Below are positions 61,061 to 64,000 of a stretch of 64,000 nucleotides of DNA, one piece after another. The stretch's first letter is position 1. Every line of letters starts with the position of its first letter. The notes beneath the pieces are model-generated. The model was given only the letters and a program-made list of their open reading frames with translations. It was not told where the DNA came from and ran no database searches. This stretch comes from Cyclobacteriaceae bacterium (GTDB lineage Bacteria; Bacteroidota; Bacteroidia; Cytophagales; Cyclobacteriaceae). Both the position numbers and the translations under genes were made by a program. Where the stretch lies: assembly GCA_016787605.1 (NCBI GenBank), contig JAEUUE010000033.1:49768-113767 (forward strand), given 5' to 3'.

Positions 61061-61321
61061 TTAGACGGCGATGCCCAAGGGTGATATCACTTGTCGCTGG
61101 GCAGCCGTAACGATCCGAATGCCTTTCTTGATCGTGGTCTCCGACACATGGTGCTGAGAGGCCAGGAGACGTACTGATTCGCGGTACGTTTTCCCCTGCA
61201 TCTTCAGGTCCATGAAATCTTCGTAGTACTGGATGTACGACAAGATGGTCGTGCTGACCACGCGCGTCCTCACCAGGTAGTCGATTGTTCCGTTGTGATA
61301 CAATTCCATCAGGGATGTCAT
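61061..61321 (-). CDS. Small HTH-like protein behind a sigma-54-type promoter, 86 residues
   Basis: A protein from the ATG at 61321, chosen because a strong Shine-Dalgarno sequence (AAGGAGGAG, 61324-61332) stands right before it; strong sites are rare in this phylum. The C-terminal half (KTYRESVRLLASQHHVSETTIKKGIRIVT, in which a helix-turn-helix can be drawn at about residues 45-72) suggests DNA binding. I do not recognise the family. Upstream there is a near-consensus sigma-54 element and a palindrome, and the gene ends before a strong terminator, so it is a self-contained unit. Confidence 0.65.
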   Translation of the reverse strand: MTSLMELYHNGTIDYLVRTRVVSTTILSYIQYYEDFMDLKMQGKTYRESVRLLASQHHVSETTIKKGIRIVTAAQRQVISPLGIAV

Positions 61322-61349
61322 AACTCCTCCTTTTCTTTTCCCTACATGA

Positions 61350-61365
61350 TGGAATAAGTGTGCCA
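61350..61365 (-). promoter_or_regulatory. Near-consensus sigma-54 (-24/-12) promoter
   Basis: On the minus strand TGGCACACTTATTCCA matches the sigma-54 pattern TGGCACrN4TTGCw with one change at the -12 region (TTCC for TTGC). The spacing between the GG and the CC/GC dinucleotides is right. A start near 61340 would put the Shine-Dalgarno sequence and ATG of the small gene shortly downstream. Confidence 0.6.
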
Positions 61366-61407
61366 AGCCTCAAAATCGCCCAAATTCGAAGATTCTCACT
61401 TCTTTTT

Positions 61408-61421
61408 GTCCTAGTTTGGAC
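61408..61421. repeat. Short dyad GTCC-N6-GGAC
   Basis: GTCCTAGTTTGGAC lies 19 bases from the larger palindrome at 61428-61442 in the same intergenic region. It may be part of a regulatory site; by itself it is weak. Confidence 0.2.
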
Positions 61422-61427
61422 CCCGGA

Positions 61428-61442
61428 GTCTCAAAATGAGAC
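61428..61442. promoter_or_regulatory. Palindrome GTCTCAAAATGAGAC, candidate enhancer-binding site
   Basis: A perfect 5-bp dyad around AAAAT, centred about 95 bases upstream of the predicted sigma-54 start on the minus strand, the distance at which NtrC-family activators usually bind. A partial copy (CCTCAAAATCG) sits at 61369-61379, nearer the promoter. It is also 53 bases from the DinB-family start on the plus strand. Confidence 0.5.
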
Positions 61443-61472
61443 AAAACTATGTCCATGGGAATTCGTTCCAAA

Positions 61473-61490
61473 ACCAGGAAAAACCCTGGT
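61473..61490 (+). repeat. Hairpin just upstream of the DinB-family gene
   Basis: ACCAGG (61473-61478) and CCTGGT (61485-61490) form a 6-bp stem four bases before the ATG at 61495. It could affect translation or be a regulatory dyad. Confidence 0.3.
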
Positions 61491-61494
61491 CATT

Positions 61495-61956
61495 ATGAAC
61501 GAACTGGAGCGGATTATCCGCCTTCTCAACAAGACCTTCGACAAGGGTGCGTGGCATGGCCCCACCGTGAAGGAGGTGCTGCAGAATGTCAGCCAGGAAC
61601 AGGCCTACTGGCGTGCTGGTACCAGTCATTCGATCATCGAATTGGTCCTTCACATGACCAGTTGGAAATTATTTGCGGCAGCCCGACTTCGGGGTGACGA
61701 ATCGTACCAGGTGGCGCCGGACATGAATTTCCCGGAGCCTGGTTCCCTATCCTGGGCCGAGGCATGTCGCCGTTTGGAGACCAGTCACAACGAACTGATC
61801 GATGCGGCCCGGGGCTTTGAGGAGGACCGATTGGGTGAACTCGTGCCGAGCAGTTCGTTTAGGTATACGTATTACACCTTGCTCCACGGCATAACCCATC
61901 ATGACCTCTATCATGCCGGCCAGATTCAGTTGATCCTGAAAGCGAATCATCCGTGA
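61495..61956 (+). CDS. DinB/YfiT-family protein
   Basis: A 153-residue four-helix-bundle protein from the ATG at 61495. The metal-binding histidines are visible in SIIELVLHMTSWK and in HGITHHDLYHAGQIQLI, as in DinB/YfiT-like proteins. Many members are thiol-dependent transferases or hydrolases, but no reaction can be named. The longer in-frame reading from 61360 passes through the palindromes and is rejected. Confidence 0.82.
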   Translation: MNELERIIRLLNKTFDKGAWHGPTVKEVLQNVSQEQAYWRAGTSHSIIELVLHMTSWKLFAAARLRGDESYQVAPDMNFPEPGSLSWAEACRRLETSHNELIDAARGFEEDRLGELVPSSSFRYTYYTLLHGITHHDLYHAGQIQLILKANHP

Positions 61957-61967
61957 GCTAACGGCCT

Positions 61968-62004
61968 GTAAACTTAGCGTTTACGAGCGCCTAACAACTG
62001 TTGT
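61968..62004. repeat. Two small dyads after the DinB-family gene
   Basis: GTAAAC-N5-GTTTAC (61968-61973 and 61979-61984) and ACAACTGTTGT (61994-62004) lie in the 88 bases between the DinB-family stop and the methionine promoter. Neither has a T run; the rest of this stretch shows nothing I can name. Confidence 0.25.
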
Positions 62005-62044
62005 GTAGGAGTTGCCAAAAACTTTTTCTGGCCTGGCGCTTGGA

Positions 62045-62072
62045 TTGTTGACTACGGCCGGCGTTATCTTTG
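62045..62072 (+). promoter_or_regulatory. Promoter of the SAM-riboswitch methionine operon
   Basis: TATCTTTG (62065-62072) fits TAnnTTTG, with TTG (62045-62047) 17 bases upstream as -33 element. Transcription would start just before the riboswitch. Confidence 0.65.
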
Positions 62073-62093
62073 TCCACGTTCTTTAAAATTTCG

Positions 62094-62204
62094 CTTATCC
62101 AGAAAGGCAGAGGGAAATGGCCCGATGAAGCCTTGACAACCTGTTCTCATTTCGATGAGAGCAAGGTGCCAAATCCAGCTCCGATGTAAATCGGGAAAGA
62201 TAAG
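62094..62204 (+). promoter_or_regulatory. SAM-I (S-box) riboswitch aptamer
   Basis: The SAM-I core is clear. P1 is CTTATC (62094-62099) with GATAAG (62199-62204), a perfect 6-bp pair. The conserved strands GGCCCGATGAAGCC (62119-62132), GACAACC, AAGGTGCCAAATCCAGC (from 62163) and GGGAAAGATAAG are in order. P3 is TCTCAT/ATGAGA closed by a TTCG tetraloop (62145-62160). High SAM should stabilise the aptamer and favour the terminator downstream. Confidence 0.95.
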
Positions 62205-62242
62205 TTAGAATCAGCTTCGAATACTTCGTACAGAAAATACTC

Positions 62243-62280
62243 AAGCTCTTCTGATTTGTCGGAAGAGCTTTTTGCTTTTT
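62243..62280 (+). terminator. Riboswitch-controlled intrinsic terminator
   Basis: AAGCTCTTC (62243-62251) pairs perfectly with GAAGAGCTT (62262-62270), followed by TTTTTGCTTTTT-type T tract to 62280. AGCTT at 62213-62217 could pair with AAGCT at 62243-62247 as part of an antiterminator; that pairing is a guess. Confidence 0.9.
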
Positions 62281-62335
62281 CCGGAATGCCCTTCGGGTAA
62301 GTGATGATGTTAAACCAAAACACAAATTCACTGCC

Positions 62336-63526
62336 ATGGGCAAAACGACACAACTCATCCACTCCGTTCCGGTCGACGAACTGACCGGTTCCATTTCCGT
62401 TCCGATCTATCAAACGGCCACCTACGTGCAGGAAGCACCGGGTGTAAACAAGGGATATGACTACGGACGTTCCAACAATCCCACCCGTCACGCCCTGGAA
62501 CAAATCGTTGCCGGGCTGGAAGGCGGACGTTCTGCGTTCGCGTTCGCGACGGGACTTGCGGCCATCGACGCCGTGCTCAAACTTCTCCGTGCCGGCGATG
62601 AAATCCTCGCGGTCGACGATATCTACGGCGGAGCGTACCGGTTGTTCACCCACATCTACGAGAAGTTCGGTATCCGGGTCACGTATGTGGACACGACCAA
62701 CGTGGAGAATGTGGCCGAGTGTATCACCGAGAAGACCCGCCTGGTATGGCTGGAGTCGCCCACAAATCCCACCCTTAAGATTTCCGATATCGAAAAGATC
62801 GCGTCCCTGGCTCACGCCAAAGGTGCATGGGTGGTGGTAGACAATACGTTTGCATCTCCGGTGGCCCAGCAACCCCTTCGTCTGGGTGCCGACATCGTCG
62901 TCCACAGCGGCACAAAATACCTGGGCGGGCACTCCGACCTCGTGGCCGGGCTTGTGATCGTGAACAATTCCGACCTGGCGGAGAAGATCAAATTCATTCA
63001 GAATGCTTCGGGGGGGATTCTCGGCCCACAGGACTGCTGGCTCCTCATCCGGGGCATCGAGACCGTTACGCTGCGGGTGGAGCGTCAATGCCGTACCGCA
63101 CTGCGCGTAGCCGAGTTTCTGTCTGGGCAAGAGGAAGTGGCCGAGGTCTTTTACCCGGGCCTTCCGAGCCACCGCAACCACGACATAGCGGCACGCCAGC
63201 AGTCCGGACTGTTCGGCGGTATCGTATCGTTCTCCCTGAAGGAGAATACGGAAGCCGCTGCTGTCCGATTCGTAACATCTACTACCTACTTCAAGTTGGC
63301 CGAAAGCCTCGGTGGAGTGAAGAGCCTGCTGTGCCATCCAGCACAAATGACCCACAAGTCCATCCCCCGGGAGAAGCGACTGCAGGCCGGCATTTCTGAT
63401 TCCTTGATCCGGCTATCCTGCGGCATTGAAGAGTCGGAAGATTTGATCGCCGACCTGAAGCAGGCGTTTCGCGCGCTGGCCACCCAGGCACAGCGCCAGG
63501 TTGAACCTTTAAAAGAATGGGCATGA
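62336..63526 (+). CDS. metB: Trans-sulfuration enzyme, cystathionine gamma-synthase/lyase family
   Basis: A 396-residue PLP enzyme of the Cys/Met metabolism family. GYDYGRSNNPTRHALEQIVAGLEGG, the PLP lysine in VVHSGTKYLGGHSDLVAG, and SLGGVKSLLCHPAQMTHKSIP are the family motifs. It could be cystathionine gamma-synthase, gamma-lyase or an O-acylhomoserine enzyme; control by a SAM riboswitch and co-transcription with homoserine dehydrogenase favour methionine synthesis. Its stop overlaps the hom start (ATGA). Confidence 0.9.
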   Translation: MGKTTQLIHSVPVDELTGSISVPIYQTATYVQEAPGVNKGYDYGRSNNPTRHALEQIVAGLEGGRSAFAFATGLAAIDAVLKLLRAGDEILAVDDIYGGAYRLFTHIYEKFGIRVTYVDTTNVENVAECITEKTRLVWLESPTNPTLKISDIEKIASLAHAKGAWVVVDNTFASPVAQQPLRLGADIVVHSGTKYLGGHSDLVAGLVIVNNSDLAEKIKFIQNASGGILGPQDCWLLIRGIETVTLRVERQCRTALRVAEFLSGQEEVAEVFYPGLPSHRNHDIAARQQSGLFGGIVSFSLKENTEAAAVRFVTSTTYFKLAESLGGVKSLLCHPAQMTHKSIPREKRLQAGISDSLIRLSCGIEESEDLIADLKQAFRALATQAQRQVEPLKEWA

Positions 63527-64000
63527 GCAAGAAACTAACCTTGGGACTGTTTGGATTTGGTTGCGTAGGCCAGGGGCTCTACCGCGTACTCCGGGAAACC
63601 TCCGGGCTGGAGGCTGAGATCCGTAAGATTTGCATAAAGAATCCGGAAAAGTCGAGATCTCTTCCGGCAGGATTCTTCACCACATCAGCCGATGATCTGC
63701 TCAATGACCCGGACATTGATGTGATTGTTGAATTGATCGACGATGCCGAGGCGGCGTGGCAGATTGTCCAAAAGGCAGTGCGTCACGGCAAACACGTCGT
63801 GACCGCCAACAAGCGCATGGTGGCCAACCACCTCGACGAGATCAGGGCCTTGCAGCGGGACTACGATCGGTCGGTACTGTATGAAGGCTCCGTTTGCGGG
63901 AGCATTCCCATCCTGCGGAATCTAGAGGAGTATTATGACAACGATCCGATCAGCCGAATCGAAGGCATTGTAAACGGCAGTACAAACTACATCCTGACGA
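63523..64000 (+). CDS. hom: Homoserine dehydrogenase, partial (runs off right edge)
   Basis: The first 159 residues are present. The N-terminal Rossmann motif is LGLFGFGCVGQGLYRVL; HVVTANKRMVANHL and YEGSVCGSIPILRNLEEYYDND, with the NGSTNYIL substrate-site motif, identify homoserine dehydrogenase without an N-terminal kinase. It makes homoserine from aspartate semialdehyde, feeding methionine and threonine. As the second gene after the SAM riboswitch, it should be repressed when SAM is high. Confidence 0.93.
   Translation, partial: MSKKLTLGLFGFGCVGQGLYRVLRETSGLEAEIRKICIKNPEKSRSLPAGFFTTSADDLLNDPDIDVIVELIDDAEAAWQIVQKAVRHGKHVVTANKRMVANHLDEIRALQRDYDRSVLYEGSVCGSIPILRNLEEYYDNDPISRIEGIVNGSTNYILT

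Noticed and set aside
60394-61110. Plus-strand open frame of 238 codons opposite the response regulator and across the terminator
   Set aside because: It crosses a strong bidirectional terminator and has no recognisable motif.
62147-63355. Open frame of 402 codons on the minus strand opposite metB
   Set aside because: It is antisense to a gene with all family motifs and would run through the riboswitch; no domain is visible.
1-64000. Search for CRISPR arrays, tRNA/rRNA genes, insertion sequences and prophage genes
   Set aside because: No regular direct repeats, tRNA-like cloverleaf, transposase or phage structural gene was seen on reading both strands; a covariance and profile search would be needed to exclude weak cases.

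Overview
The window looks like chromosomal DNA of a Bacteroidota bacterium, probably of the Cytophagales. The support is direct: several genes are preceded by TAnnTTTG-type -7 boxes, which are typical of the phylum; there is a TonB-dependent receptor with STN and carboxypeptidase-D-like N-terminal domains; two tandem DUF4249-type lipoproteins follow it; and many secreted proteins are lipoproteins. GC content is moderately high by eye. Genes are packed, commonly with ATGA start/stop overlaps. I see no tRNA, rRNA, insertion sequence, prophage or CRISPR array.

Region 1 (about 1-20.5 kb) is a surface-polysaccharide locus. It starts with a partial Wzz-like chain-length protein on the minus strand, then a long plus-strand operon: sugar-nucleotide enzymes (uronate epimerase, TviB-type dehydrogenase, GalE), the WbpE/WbpD/WbpB trio that makes UDP-2,3-diacetamido-2,3-dideoxy-glucuronate, an RmlC-like epimerase with a second sugar aminotransferase, a Wzx-like flippase, O-antigen ligase/polymerase-like proteins, a GT9 and a GT26 glycosyltransferase, a zinc-ribbon methyltransferase, a CDP-paratose-2-epimerase-like SDR, and two different initiating phosphosugar transferases. 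A minus-strand pair (methyltransferase and a third Wzy-like protein, 12.9-14.9 kb) sits inside the locus.

Region 2 (20.5-28.1 kb) holds pheS, a 3-hydroxyacyl-CoA dehydrogenase, a lipoprotein resembling a Rieske fold that has lost its histidine ligands, and a minus-strand group for peptide and amino-acid use (Xaa-Pro aminopeptidase, GH5-like hydrolase, serine hydrolase, amino-acid permease).

Region 3 (28.2-37.7 kb) is an envelope cluster: a TonB receptor, two DUF4249-type lipoproteins, a large macroglobulin/plug-like protein, then a beta-helix lipoprotein plus diheme cytochrome pair of unknown function.

Region 4 (37.7-57.7 kb) is mostly housekeeping: a GroES-like protein, an RmuC-like nuclease-fold protein, a biotin carrier protein, dGTPase, an RND exporter, a type-2 IleRS with an inverted GIHH signature, LspA, free Met-sulfoxide reductase, a glutamate-synthase-like protein, a K+ channel, acylphosphatase, a GapN-type dehydrogenase, DeoC, a thermonuclease, Lpd and FabG.

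Region 5 (57.7-64 kb) is regulatory and metabolic: a soluble hybrid histidine kinase and an NtrC-family response regulator in one operon; a small HTH gene behind a near-consensus sigma-54 promoter with an upstream palindrome; a DinB-family protein; and a clear SAM-I riboswitch with an intrinsic terminator ahead of a metB-hom methionine operon, which runs off the right edge.
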